Shown: one piece after another, positions 1-7,989 of the stretch
Position numbering within the stretch: position 1 is the first letter of the stretch
Layout: every line of letters begins with the position of its first letter
DNA from: Caulobacteraceae bacterium
GTDB taxonomy: Bacteria > Pseudomonadota > Alphaproteobacteria > Caulobacterales > Caulobacteraceae
Assembly (NCBI GenBank): GCA_019746095.1
Contig: JAIESL010000080.1
Coordinates: 1-35,442 of the forward strand
Reading direction: 5' to 3'
Length of the DNA: 35,442 nt
Translations under genes and position numbers: made by a program
The notes under the pieces: generated by a model
What the model was told of the DNA's origin: nothing
Databases searched by the model: none
Seen by the model: only the letters and a program-made list of their open reading frames with translations

Positions 1-1210
1 GGGCGCTCTCGGCATTGACCCGGGCCTCGACCGAGGCTGCGGCGCCGGCGACGCGCTCGACCTCGGCGTCGGCGGCCTTGCGGGCATCCTCGGCGGCGGC
101 GAGGGCGGCTTCCAGCTCCGGCCCGCGCGTGGGGGCTCCGGCGATCTCTGCGGTCAGGGTCTCCAGCGCCGTGCCCAGCCGGGCCAGTTCATCGCCGGCG
201 TCGCCGGCCATGGCCGTCTCTCGCTCGATGTCGGCGGCGATACGGGCGGCCTCGGCGGTCAGACGGTCGACCTCGGCCCGGGCGGCCTGTTCGGCCATGT
301 CGAGCCGGTCGCGTTCAAGGCTGGCGCGGTGCAGCAGGGCCCCGGCGACGGCGTCTTCCTCGCGAGCGGGCTTCAGGGCTTCCTGCGCCGTCAACGCCAC
401 CGTCTGGGCCCGGCTTGAGGCGGTCGTGGCCTCACCGACGGCCCGTTCGGCATCCGCCAGTTCCTGTGCCGCTGCCTCGGCGGCCAATCGGGCATCGTTC
501 CAGCGCACGAACAGCAGGGCGGCCTGCAGGGCGCGGATCTCGGCGGAAATCTTCTTGTAGCGTTCGGCCTGCCGCGCCTCGCGCTTCAGCCGGGACAGGG
601 CGCTCTCCAGCTCCTTGCCGATGTCGTCGAGACGATCGAGGTTGGCCTCTGCCGCCTTGAGCCGCAGCTCGGCCTCATGCCGCCGGGTGTGCAGGCCCGC
701 GACGCCGCCGGCCTCTTCCAGAATCCGACGGCGGTTCTGCGGCTTGGCGGCGATCAGTTCGCTGATCTGGCCCTGACGGACGAGGGCGGGGGAGTTGGCA
801 CCGGTCGAGGCGTCGGCGAACAGCAGCTGCACGTCACGGGCCCGCACCTCCTTGCCGTTGATGCGGTAGGTCGAGCCCTGGCCTCGGTCGATGCGGCGGG
901 ACACTTCCAGCATGGGGCTGTCGGTGAAGGGCTGGGGGGCCCGGCGCTGGGCATTGTCGATGGTCAGCTGGACTTCGGCATGATTGCGCGGCGGCCGTTC
1001 GGCGGCCCCGGCGAAGATCACATCGTCCATGCCCTGGCCGCGCATGGCCTTGGCCGAATTGGCCCCCATGACCCAGCGCAGGCCTTCGAGCACATTGGAC
1101 TTGCCGCAGCCGTTGGGTCCGACGACGCCTGTCAGGCCCGGCTCGATATGCACCTCGGCGGGATCGACGAAGGATTTGAAGCCGACGAGCCGGAGACGCT
1201 GGAACTGCAT
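1..1210 (-). CDS. smc: Chromosome segregation ATPase SMC (N-terminal part, cut by window edge)
   Basis: SMC dimers hold and compact chromosomal DNA and help separate replicated origins. About 403 N-terminal residues are visible. The protein opens with [17 protein letters not shown], and the Walker A loop GPNGCGKSN lies near residues 31-39. The Q-loop follows ([10 protein letters not shown]), then a long Ala/Glu/Arg-rich stretch typical of the first coiled coil. The hinge, second coil, signature and Walker B regions lie beyond the edge. The ATG at 1210 has an AGGA about five bases upstream and starts 13 bases after the stop of the thiol oxidoreductase gene, so smc is probably the last member of a minus-strand operon. 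The family assignment is firm. Confidence 0.96.
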   Translation of the reverse strand, partial: MQFQRLRLVGFKSFVDPAEVHIEPGLTGVVGPNGCGKSNVLEGLRWVMGANSAKAMRGQGMDDVIFAGAAERPPRNHAEVQLTIDNAQRRAPQPFTDSPMLEVSRRIDRGQGSTYRINGKEVRARDVQLLFADASTGANSPALVRQGQISELIAAKPQNRRRILEEAGGVAGLHTRRHEAELRLKAAEANLDRLDDIGKELESALSRLKREARQAERYKKISAEIRALQAALLFVRWNDARLAAEAAAQELADAERAVGEATTASSRAQTVALTAQEALKPAREEDAVAGALLHRASLERDRLDMAEQAARAEVDRLTAEAARIAADIERETAMAGDAGDELARLGTALETLTAEIAGAPTRGPELEAALAAAEDARKAADAEVERVAGAAASVEARVNAESA

Positions 1211-1223
1211 GGTTCCTACGCGG

Positions 1224-1862
1224 TCACTGACCTGCGGCGGCCGCCCGGATCGCGACCTCCAGCCCGCCCAGAGAGCGGTCCGTCACCCGGCGTCCGTTGA
1301 CGAAGAAGGCCGGGGTGCTCGTGGCTCCGGCCGCCTGCGCGCTCTCGACGTCGCGATTGATCGCGGCGAGGGTCGCCGGGGTCGCCGCGCAGGCGTCGAG
1401 CTGGGCCCGGGTCCGGCCACTGACCGCCACAGCGGGGGCGTACCAGGCCTCGCGCGTGCCGCCGCGGAAGACCAGATCCTGACCCAGCATCAGGGCCGAG
1501 ACGACCTCGAAGAACCGTTCCGGTGCCGCGCATCGCGCCAGGGCTGCGCCTGGCAGGGACATGTCCTCGGGCTGGGTCGGCAGGTTGCGGAAGACCAGTC
1601 GGACCTGGCCCGTATCGATGAACCGCGTCTTGAACGCCGGGTAGACGAACCGATGCCAGTCCGCGCAGTGGCTGCACGAGAAGGAGGCGTATTCGATCAC
1701 CGTCACGGGCGCGTCGGCGCGGCCGATGCTGCGGTCGGCCGCCGTGGGCGGGGCGACCGTCTGGCGCGCGACGGCTGTGTCCATGCCCGAGGCGGACGCC
1801 ACGACGGCGGGTGCCAGCAGCGCCAGCACCAGGATCAGCAGGGATCGCCGTCGTGTCGTCAC
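1224..1862 (-). CDS. DsbA-like periplasmic thiol:disulfide oxidoreductase
   Basis: This 212-residue thioredoxin-fold protein probably handles disulfides in the periplasm. It has a basic N-terminus and a hydrophobic stretch (about residues 8-24) that reads as a signal peptide. The active site is C63-S-H-C66 within the strand [18 protein letters not shown]. The likely cis-proline loop is [10 protein letters not shown] near the C-terminus. The start is a GTG at 1862 (no ATG precedes the signal sequence) and begins eight bases after the stop of a second gene of the same family, so the two are surely cotranscribed. A helical insert between CXXC and cis-Pro fits the DsbA/thioredoxin_4 group. DsbA, DsbG-like or ScsC-like roles cannot be told apart from sequence. 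Confidence 0.88.
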   Translation of the reverse strand: MTTRRRSLLILVLALLAPAVVASASGMDTAVARQTVAPPTAADRSIGRADAPVTVIEYASFSCSHCADWHRFVYPAFKTRFIDTGQVRLVFRNLPTQPEDMSLPGAALARCAAPERFFEVVSALMLGQDLVFRGGTREAWYAPAVAVSGRTRAQLDACAATPATLAAINRDVESAQAAGATSTPAFFVNGRRVTDRSLGGLEVAIRAAAAGQ

Positions 1863-1870
1863 GGCCGCAC

Positions 1871-2524
1871 TCAGCTCTTGGCCAGTTCGGCTTCGATCGC
1901 CCGCGACAGGTCGACCATGGTCGGGCCGCTGGGCGAACCCGGCGAGACGACCTTGACGCCATTGACCAGGAAGGTCGGGGTGCCGTCGACGTCAGCGGCC
2001 GCCGAGGCCTCGGCCCGGGCTTCTGCCGCCTTGATGTTGTCGGGGTTCTTGATGCAGTCCTCGATCTGCTGGTTGCTCAGCCCGGCCCCGTTGCCGATGC
2101 GGAACAGGGTGTCGCGCGGATTGACGCCGGCCTGCCACTCGTCCTGGCTGGACAGGATGTTGTGGACAACGTCGAAATATTTGTCGTCGCCGGCGCAGCG
2201 GGCGATCATGAAGCCGGCCACGGCGACATTGACCGGACCGGTCGGCAGTTCGCGGAAGACGAAGCGAACCTTGTTGGTGTCGACATAGGCGGCCTTGAAC
2301 GCAGCCCAGTTCTCCTTGTGCCAGGCGGCGCAGACGTGACAGGTCACCGAGGCGTATTCGATGACCGTGACCTTGGCACCCTCGGGGGCCCCCATGGCCA
2401 TGTCACCCTCCACCGCAGCAGAGCCGCCGCCCCCGCAACCGGTCAGCGTGGCCATGGCGGCAAGTGCCGCGGCGGTCAGCGCCGCGCGGCGGCTCATGGC
2501 GGCATATTTGGTCTGGGCGCTCAT
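1871..2524 (-). CDS. DsbA-like thiol oxidoreductase, lipoprotein
   Basis: This 217-residue protein is closely related in layout to its downstream neighbour and also carries the VTVIEYAS strand before the active site, here C62-H-V-C65. The cis-proline loop is DGTPTFLVNG. Unlike the neighbour it has a lipobox (ATLTGC, Cys about residue 30), so it is probably membrane-anchored in the periplasm. I chose the ATG at 2524 because GAGGA lies eight to nine bases upstream; an ATG at 2497 lacks a ribosome site. A glycine run and an acidic linker (residues 31-50) separate the lipid anchor from the domain. Two adjacent family members with different anchoring may have different partners or redox roles. Confidence 0.88.
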   Translation of the reverse strand: MSAQTKYAAMSRRAALTAAALAAMATLTGCGGGGSAAVEGDMAMGAPEGAKVTVIEYASVTCHVCAAWHKENWAAFKAAYVDTNKVRFVFRELPTGPVNVAVAGFMIARCAGDDKYFDVVHNILSSQDEWQAGVNPRDTLFRIGNGAGLSNQQIEDCIKNPDNIKAAEARAEASAAADVDGTPTFLVNGVKVVSPGSPSGPTMVDLSRAIEAELAKS

Positions 2525-2626
2525 GGCGTCGTCCTCAACTGCGGGCGGGATTGCGGAAAGCATCGCGCGATTCCCCACTGATACGCGCGCCTGTGCACTT
2601 TCGAGAACAGAAACGGCGAAGTTTTG

Positions 2627-3193
2627 TCAACGGCCCGAACGGTCGCGGCCTTTTTGCGGATCACCCAGAACGGCCCGGCCGAGCCGTTCCAGCGGCCCTT
2701 TCAGGCTTTCCGGTACCGGGTCCAGGGCGGCCTTCAGCGCCGCCTCTTCATGGGCGGCCAGGGGCTGGACAGCCGGGCGGTGCCGGGGTGCGGCGGCGAT
2801 GTCGGAAGGCGGCCGGACCGGTCCCTGTGCGATCCTGAGCCGGTCCACGCTGCCGGGGCCGAGGAACAGATTGACCCGCGCCAGTATGTCCTCGGACTGA
2901 TGCTGCACCAGCAGGGCGGCCGGTCCCGCCACGCGCAGCTCCAGCGTCCCGCCGGCCCCGCCCCGGCCCTTGGTCAGTTTCTGCGGTCGCGTGACCCGCG
3001 CCAGACGGTCGCCGACGATCTCGCGCCAGCGCGGCTCCAGCGCCGCCGCCCCGCGACCGAATTTGCCGTCCAGCTCCTTGATCAGGCCCTGCAGCGCCCG
3101 CCCGGCCTTGGGCGTCGGCCGTGGAACCGGCCGCGTGCGGCGGCGCGACAGGATTTCGCGGGCCTCGGCATCTGTGGGCAGCGTGCGGCGCAT
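2627..3193 (-). CDS. DUF721 family protein (DciA-like)
   Basis: The 188-residue protein matches the DUF721/DciA family, whose studied members help load the replicative helicase DnaB. The core runs from about residue 30 to 110: basic residues, then RALQGLIKELDGKFG, a WREIVGDRLARVTRPQKL motif with the family's conserved tryptophan and basic turn, and the strand TLELRVAGPAALLVQHQS. The C-terminal third is Pro/Ala-rich and probably flexible. I chose the ATG at 3193; a GTG at 3229 is possible and adds 12 residues. It heads the minus-strand run to smc, with a gap of about 100 bases before the lipoprotein DsbA gene. The helicase-loader role is inferred from the family. Confidence 0.82.
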   Translation of the reverse strand: MRRTLPTDAEAREILSRRRTRPVPRPTPKAGRALQGLIKELDGKFGRGAAALEPRWREIVGDRLARVTRPQKLTKGRGGAGGTLELRVAGPAALLVQHQSEDILARVNLFLGPGSVDRLRIAQGPVRPPSDIAAAPRHRPAVQPLAAHEEAALKAALDPVPESLKGPLERLGRAVLGDPQKGRDRSGR

Positions 3194-3324
3194 GCGGGAC
3201 ACTCTAGTCGATCCCGGCGGGCTTCGCACCCGGAGTTAGCGCCGCCACATGGGTCGCTTGCGCATAGGCAAACCGTCATTTCGGGTACCCCTGATGTTGA
3301 CCGTTCGAGCCCGGTCTCGCCCTG

Positions 3325-3339
3325 TTAAAGAGGTGTTAC
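3325..3339 (+). promoter_or_regulatory. CtrA-like box TTAA-N7-TTAC
   Basis: TTAA at 3325-3328 and TTAC at 3336-3339 are separated by exactly seven bases, one base away from the classical CtrA consensus TTAA-N7-TTAA. It sits nine bases before the ATG of the GGSAH-motif gene at 3348 and overlaps its likely ribosome site (AGAGGTG). That position would suit repression, or a transcript starting inside the presumed CDS with a later start codon. CtrA binding is inference. Confidence 0.4.
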
Positions 3340-3347
3340 CGATTACA

Positions 3348-3731
3348 ATGAAGACGTGTGGGGCGTTTGTGGGCACAGTTCTGAGTTACGTTGAACACAA
3401 GCGCCGTGCATCGAGCGGGCGAGCGCGGCCCATTGATCCCCTGACCGCCGAAATTCTCGAGGCGCTCGTCACCCTCGGCGGCAGCGCGCATCGGCAGGCG
3501 GTCGCGGACCAGGTCTGCCTGCGACGCGGCGGTCGATCCGGCCCGTCGGATTCCACAGCCCGGGATGAAATCTACAGCGCCCTTGACGCCTATCTGGGAT
3601 CCGTTTCGACGCGCAAGGTAGCGCCACTGCTCTGGCTTCCGCTAGGTACGGGCAGTTATCGCTGGGCCCTCACCGACGCGGGCCACTCCCTGTTCCAGAC
3701 CAGGTCCCCGGGCCTGCGGATGGTTCGCTGA
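3348..3731 (+). CDS. Small GGSAH-motif protein, likely winged-helix (paralogue 1)
   Basis: This 127-residue protein belongs to no family I can name. Its core is paralogous to the protein at 15337-15600: both share IDPL, then an aliphatic helix, GGSAH, a variable middle and a C-terminal G-S-x-RWAL strand. The pattern (helix, GGSA turn, second helix, third helix, beta-hairpin) resembles a winged-helix fold such as the N-terminal domain of Mrr-type proteins, which suggests DNA binding; this is inference. The ATG at 3348 follows AGAGGTG; a GTG at 3369 with GGGG upstream is possible and would leave about 13 residues before IDPL, as in the paralogue. It ends 23 bases before the double winged-helix gene, so the two probably form one unit with mutY downstream. 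Confidence 0.72.
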   Translation: MKTCGAFVGTVLSYVEHKRRASSGRARPIDPLTAEILEALVTLGGSAHRQAVADQVCLRRGGRSGPSDSTARDEIYSALDAYLGSVSTRKVAPLLWLPLGTGSYRWALTDAGHSLFQTRSPGLRMVR

Positions 3732-3754
3732 CACGCCTCTCGAGGAATCACCGG

Positions 3755-4750
3755 TTGTTCGAGCCTCATCAGTCAGAATCCGGGCGGGAGGCACCAGCCG
3801 GCGACGGCTGGCCGGTAGCGCGCATGGATGCCATGACGAGCCTTCAGCGGGCCAAGGTGGCCTGGCTGTGCATCCGGCTGCAACTCGCCCACATCGCCAT
3901 TACCCGCGATCTGGTCGGGGGCGATCTGGTGACCAGCCTGCTGATTCCGGCCATATCGGACGCCAATGTCGGCTATCTGGATGCCGACCCGGAGATCAGC
4001 CGTCGCCACCAGGCCCTGGGCATCAACTATCCCGAAGAACTGCGGCGACCGGCCAATGCCCTGAGTATCGCCCACTCACTCGACCTTCCCCGGGAAACGA
4101 CACGTGCCAAGCTGGCCGCGCTGGCCGCATCCGGAATTCTGCGACGGACCAGCCGTGGCTACGTCCTGCCAACCTCAACCCTGGTCTCGGAACGGTTCCT
4201 GCCGGCAATCCCGCGTTACATGAATGCCCTGGACGATTTCGTCGGTGCACTGGGTCTGATCGGTGCCTTCGGTCTGAAGCCCCACAGCCGTCTGGCCGAC
4301 CCGGTCTGGCCCGTGGCCTGGGCGGCCATGCGGCTCAGCACCGCCCATCTGCTGCGTGAGACGGTCTATGCGAGGGAACTGACCCGGGGCATGAGCCTGA
4401 CCGCCTGCTACGTCCTGCTCACTGTCAGCCAGAATGTGGGCGGTCAGCTGCGCCTGCCGCCGCAGATACCGGCTCGCGGTGGATCGCTGGCGATGCAGGG
4501 GGCGACCTTCGAGCCGGTCCGCGGGGCCGCCATCGCCGCCCAGTTGGGATTGCCGGAGGAGACGGTCCGTCGCCATCTGAAACAACTGGTCGCGGCCGGA
4601 TACCTCAGTCACTGTCCGAAAGGCTTTGATGTGGTCCTGGACGCCCGGTCCCTGCCGGTCTGGCGTTTGTTCCAGAAGCGGGTCGAGACCAATGCGCGGC
4701 AACTGATCTGGCGCATGACCACCACGGGCATTGTTCCTTCGGCCAGCTGA
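3755..4750 (+). CDS. Putative regulator with two winged-helix modules
   Basis: The 331-residue protein contains two copies of a winged-helix DNA-binding pattern. Copy one (about residues 98-140) reads IAHSLDLPRETTRAKLAAL then a G-x-L-R-R wing. Copy two (about 253-295) reads IAAQLGLPEETVRRHLKQL then a G-Y-L wing ending KGFDVVL. Both keep LP-x-ET-x-R in the turn and recognition helix, as in MarR/GntR/ROK-type HTHs. The stretch between them is helical and may bind a ligand or mediate dimer contacts. The start is TTG at 3755, supported by CGAGGAA eight bases upstream; an ATG at 3824 would drop 23 residues. No transmembrane segment is evident. I do not recognise a named family, and the target is unknown. 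Confidence 0.75.
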   Translation: MFEPHQSESGREAPAGDGWPVARMDAMTSLQRAKVAWLCIRLQLAHIAITRDLVGGDLVTSLLIPAISDANVGYLDADPEISRRHQALGINYPEELRRPANALSIAHSLDLPRETTRAKLAALAASGILRRTSRGYVLPTSTLVSERFLPAIPRYMNALDDFVGALGLIGAFGLKPHSRLADPVWPVAWAAMRLSTAHLLRETVYARELTRGMSLTACYVLLTVSQNVGGQLRLPPQIPARGGSLAMQGATFEPVRGAAIAAQLGLPEETVRRHLKQLVAAGYLSHCPKGFDVVLDARSLPVWRLFQKRVETNARQLIWRMTTTGIVPSAS

Positions 4751-4802
4751 ACGGCCTTCATCGCGGATAGGCGGCCGCGTCGGGCGCGGCTATGCAGGAC
4801 CG

Positions 4803-5816
4803 ATGCTTCCTGCCGCCCTCCGCGCCGCCCTGCTGGACTGGTACGACGCCCATGGGCGGGCGCTGGCCTGGCGCGCGCCGCCGGGAGCCCCGCCGCCGGA
4901 CCCCTATCGCGTCTGGCTGTCCGAGGTGATGCTGCAGCAGACCACCACCCCGCACGCCACGCCCTATTTCCAGGCCTTCACCGCCCGCTGGCCGACGGTG
5001 GTTGATCTGGCGGCGGCGGACGACAGTGACGTCATGGCGGCCTGGGCGGGGCTGGGCTACTACGCCCGCGCCCGCAACCTGCTGGCCTGCGCCCGTGCCG
5101 TGGCCCGGGACCACGGCGGTGTGTTCCCCGACACGGAGGCCGGCCTGCTGGCCCTGCCGGGGGTCGGTGCCTATACGGCCGCCGCGGTGGCCGCCATCGC
5201 CTTCGGCCGTCCGGCCAATGTGGTCGACGGCAATGTCGAGCGCGTCATGGCGCGTTTGTTTGCGGTCGAGACACCGCTGCCGGCCGCCCGGCCGGAGCTG
5301 AAGCGGCTTGCCGCGACCCTCGTCGCTGACGACCGCCCGGGCGACTGGCCCCAGGCCCTGATGGATCTGGGGGCCACGGTCTGCCGACCCGGCCGGCCGC
5401 TGTGCGAGGTCTGCCCGCTGACGACCTGGTGCGCTGCCCATGCCTCCGGCCAGGCTGAGCGGTGGCCGTTGAAGACGAAGAAGGCCGACCGGCCCCATCG
5501 CACCGGGGTCGCCTGGGTGCTGCGCGATGATCAGGGCCGGGTGGCGCTGGTGCGGCGACCGGACAAGGGGCTGCTGGGCGGGATGGCGGGGCTGCCGACC
5601 TCGGACTGGAGTGTGTCGCCGGCGGCGGCCGCGCCGCCGGTCCCCGCCGACTGGCGCGAGGCCGGGGCGATCGAGCATGTCTTCACCCATTTCTCCCTGA
5701 CCCTGACGGTCCGGGTGGCGGAGGGCGGGGGCGACTTCCTCTGGGCCGATCCGGACGAGGCGCTGGCCTCGCTGCCGACCGTGTTTCGCAAGGCGCTGGA
5801 GCGCGGGCTGGGCTAG
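4803..5816 (+). CDS. mutY: A/G-specific adenine glycosylase MutY
   Basis: MutY removes adenine mispaired with 8-oxoguanine, starting base-excision repair. The 337-residue protein (E. coli 350) shows the full set: catalytic Glu41 in SEVMLQQTTT, helix-hairpin-helix LLALPGVGAYTAAAV (about 115-129), catalytic Asp142 in VVDGNVERV, and a [4Fe-4S] loop with C194, C201, C204 and C210 (C-x6-C-x2-C-x5-C). From about residue 235 a NUDIX-like domain recognises the oxidised guanine. The ATG at 4803 begins the conserved LPAALRAALLDWYDAHGR segment; an upstream in-frame TTG overlaps the preceding gene and is unlikely. Its stop shares CTAG (5813-5816) with the stop of the convergent debranching-enzyme gene. 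Confidence 0.97.
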   Translation: MLPAALRAALLDWYDAHGRALAWRAPPGAPPPDPYRVWLSEVMLQQTTTPHATPYFQAFTARWPTVVDLAAADDSDVMAAWAGLGYYARARNLLACARAVARDHGGVFPDTEAGLLALPGVGAYTAAAVAAIAFGRPANVVDGNVERVMARLFAVETPLPAARPELKRLAATLVADDRPGDWPQALMDLGATVCRPGRPLCEVCPLTTWCAAHASGQAERWPLKTKKADRPHRTGVAWVLRDDQGRVALVRRPDKGLLGGMAGLPTSDWSVSPAAAAPPVPADWREAGAIEHVFTHFSLTLTVRVAEGGGDFLWADPDEALASLPTVFRKALERGLG

Positions 5817-7960
5817 CTGACCGTGCGAACCGTCACCCGACCTTCGCGACGCCGGGGGATGACCACCGTGTGGTTGCCCATCTGCTGGAAGGTCAGATCG
5901 ACCCTGCCGTCCCCGACCTGCAGATTGTTGACATTGAGCCGGTCGATGCCCGCCGGCAGGATCGGGTCGCTGATCTCGACGGTCCCGGCCAGGGCGTCGA
6001 TGTCGATCCCCAGGGCCGACTGCAGCATCAGGAAGACCGATCCCGCTGCCCAGGCCTGGGGCAGGCAGGCGACCGGATAGGCGATAGGGGGCTCGCCGGA
6101 ATTGCGCTCGAAGCCGCAGAACAGTTCGGGCAGGCGCAGTCGGAAATGGGCGGCCGCGGCATAGATTTCGCCCAGCAGCAGCGCCACCGCACGGCGCTCG
6201 CCGTAGCGGGCCATCCCTGCCGCCGCCATGGCGGTGTCGTGTGGCCAGACCGAGCCGTTGTGATAGCTCATGGGATTGAATCGCGCCTGTCCGGTGGCCA
6301 GGGTCCGTATGCCCCAGCCGGAGCGGAACTCCGCGCCGAGCAGCCGGTTCGTCACCCGCCGGGCCCGCTCGACGGAGGGTAGTCCGGTGAACAACAGGTG
6401 GCCCGCGTTCGAGCCGATCGACCGGCACGGCACCCCGTCGCCGTCGAGGGCGATGGCGTAGAAGCCTTCGTCCTCCATCCAGAACCGGTCCTCGACCAGG
6501 GCCCGGACCCGCTCGGCCTCGGCCGCCCATGTCCCCTGCCGGTCATCCCCCATCGGGGTCGCCAGGGCCGCCATCGCCTGCCAGGCGGCATAGGCATAGC
6601 CCTGGACCTCCAGCAGGGCGATGGGGCCTTTCGGAAAGCGACCGTCGGTGTGGAAGATGGAATCCTCGGAGTCCTTCCAGCCCTGGTTCGACAGGCCGGT
6701 GTCGGCACCGCGCTGGTACCGGATCAGGCCGTCGCCGAGGATGTCGCCATAGTCCTTCATCCAGCCGACGGCGGCGACCAGACTGGGCCAGAGCTGCCGG
6801 ATCAGGTCGAAATCTCCCGTCCGCCGGGCATAGGCCCCGGCCAGGGCCACGAACAGGCAGGTGGTGTCGACCCCGCCGTAGTAGAGGCCGAAAGGAACCT
6901 CGCCGAGGGCGCTCATCTCGCCACCGCGCGTCTCATGCATGATCTTGCCCGGGGCCGCGTCCTGGAAGGCGGAGACTTCGGTCGCCTGGCGCATGGCCAG
7001 ATAGGTCAGCACCCCCCGGGCCAGCGAGGGGTCAAGCCACAGCATCTGCCAGGCGGTGATGAGGCCGTCGCGCCCGAACGGCGTCGAGAACCAGGGCACC
7101 CCGGCATAGGGATAGGGGCCGGTCTTCAGATCCGTGGTCAGCAGGGCCACATCGGCGCGGCTCTGGTCCAGCCAGTCATTGAAGCGGGGGCTGCGCGGCC
7201 CCCGGACAGAGGCTCCACGCCGGCGACGGGCGCGCATGGCCAGTCGCGCCTGGATGGCATTGCGCCGATAGCGCGCCTCGTCGGGCTGTTCGCACCGGTC
7301 CGGGCCGCATTCGATATAGAGGTCGAAGCGCCGGCCCTTGGGCAGGCTGAACATGAACTCCGCCCGGCTGCCGCTGAGCCGCGCGGGCGGTTCGGAAAAG
7401 GACAGGCAGCTGCTCCGCCCGACCCCGTCCAGCCCGGTGTAGCCGAACGTCACCCGACGCCCGTCGTGGACCGGAGCCTCGGCCTGCCCGCCCTGCATCC
7501 GCCGTGTCCCGCGAACCTCGAAGATGTCTGCGAAATCGACGGCGAAATCGAAGGCCAGCGGCAAGAGGACGTCCTCGACGCCGTGATTGACCATGCGCAC
7601 CCGCTCATACATCCGCCGGTCCCGGACGAACCGCCGCCGCTCGATATGGAGGACGCCCGCCGGCGCGGACCGCCCGCCCATCGGCGGCAGGGGCCGGTTG
7701 GTCGAATGGCAGGTGAAGCAGACATTGTCCTGGCTGACGCCCGAACTCAGCAGCGACGGCCGTGCATTTCCGGCCGTGAGCACCAGGCGCGACAGGACGC
7801 GGGTGTCATCGACGAACAGGCCGTCGGCCCCGCCCCTCAGGTCACCCCAGTCGTCGGTCACCAGAAAGGCGTCGCCGTCCTTCAGTGCCATCAGCCGTTC
7901 CAGGCCGTCGGCCCCGCCGGATTCCGTGGCGTTTGTCTGGACCCTGTAGGCATTGTCCAT
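5813..7960 (-). CDS. Glycogen debranching-type enzyme (amylo-alpha-1,6-glucosidase family)
   Basis: The 715-residue protein has an N-terminal beta-rich domain of the GDE_N_bis type (about residues 20-220: LKDGDAFLVTDDWGDLRGG, LFVDDTRVLSRL) and a C-terminal (alpha/alpha)-barrel glucosidase-like domain. Barrel motifs seen are PWFSTPFGRDGLITAWQ, LYYGGVDTTCLFVALAG, GWKDSEDS and SYHNGSVWPHDTAM. Family members are thought to trim alpha-1,6 branches of glycogen-like or related glucans, but substrates are poorly defined. No signal peptide is seen, so it is probably cytoplasmic. The ATG at 7960 has GGAG six bases upstream. It follows a GT4 glycosyltransferase by 29 bases, so the pair probably acts on one glucan or compatible solute. 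Confidence 0.88.
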   Translation of the reverse strand: MDNAYRVQTNATESGGADGLERLMALKDGDAFLVTDDWGDLRGGADGLFVDDTRVLSRLVLTAGNARPSLLSSGVSQDNVCFTCHSTNRPLPPMGGRSAPAGVLHIERRRFVRDRRMYERVRMVNHGVEDVLLPLAFDFAVDFADIFEVRGTRRMQGGQAEAPVHDGRRVTFGYTGLDGVGRSSCLSFSEPPARLSGSRAEFMFSLPKGRRFDLYIECGPDRCEQPDEARYRRNAIQARLAMRARRRRGASVRGPRSPRFNDWLDQSRADVALLTTDLKTGPYPYAGVPWFSTPFGRDGLITAWQMLWLDPSLARGVLTYLAMRQATEVSAFQDAAPGKIMHETRGGEMSALGEVPFGLYYGGVDTTCLFVALAGAYARRTGDFDLIRQLWPSLVAAVGWMKDYGDILGDGLIRYQRGADTGLSNQGWKDSEDSIFHTDGRFPKGPIALLEVQGYAYAAWQAMAALATPMGDDRQGTWAAEAERVRALVEDRFWMEDEGFYAIALDGDGVPCRSIGSNAGHLLFTGLPSVERARRVTNRLLGAEFRSGWGIRTLATGQARFNPMSYHNGSVWPHDTAMAAAGMARYGERRAVALLLGEIYAAAAHFRLRLPELFCGFERNSGEPPIAYPVACLPQAWAAGSVFLMLQSALGIDIDALAGTVEISDPILPAGIDRLNVNNLQVGDGRVDLTFQQMGNHTVVIPRRREGRVTVRTVS

Positions 7961-7989
7961 GAAGGCTCCGATCGGCGGGCGGGGCGGCG

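Noticed and set aside
15..560. 181-codon plus-strand frame at the window start
   Set aside because: Antisense to the SMC coiled coil; Ala/Ser/Arg repeats mirror the coiled-coil codons.
4758..6530. 590-codon minus-strand frame spanning mutY and the debranching gene
   Set aside because: It crosses two confident genes and shows only Gly/Arg/Pro-rich shadow sequence.
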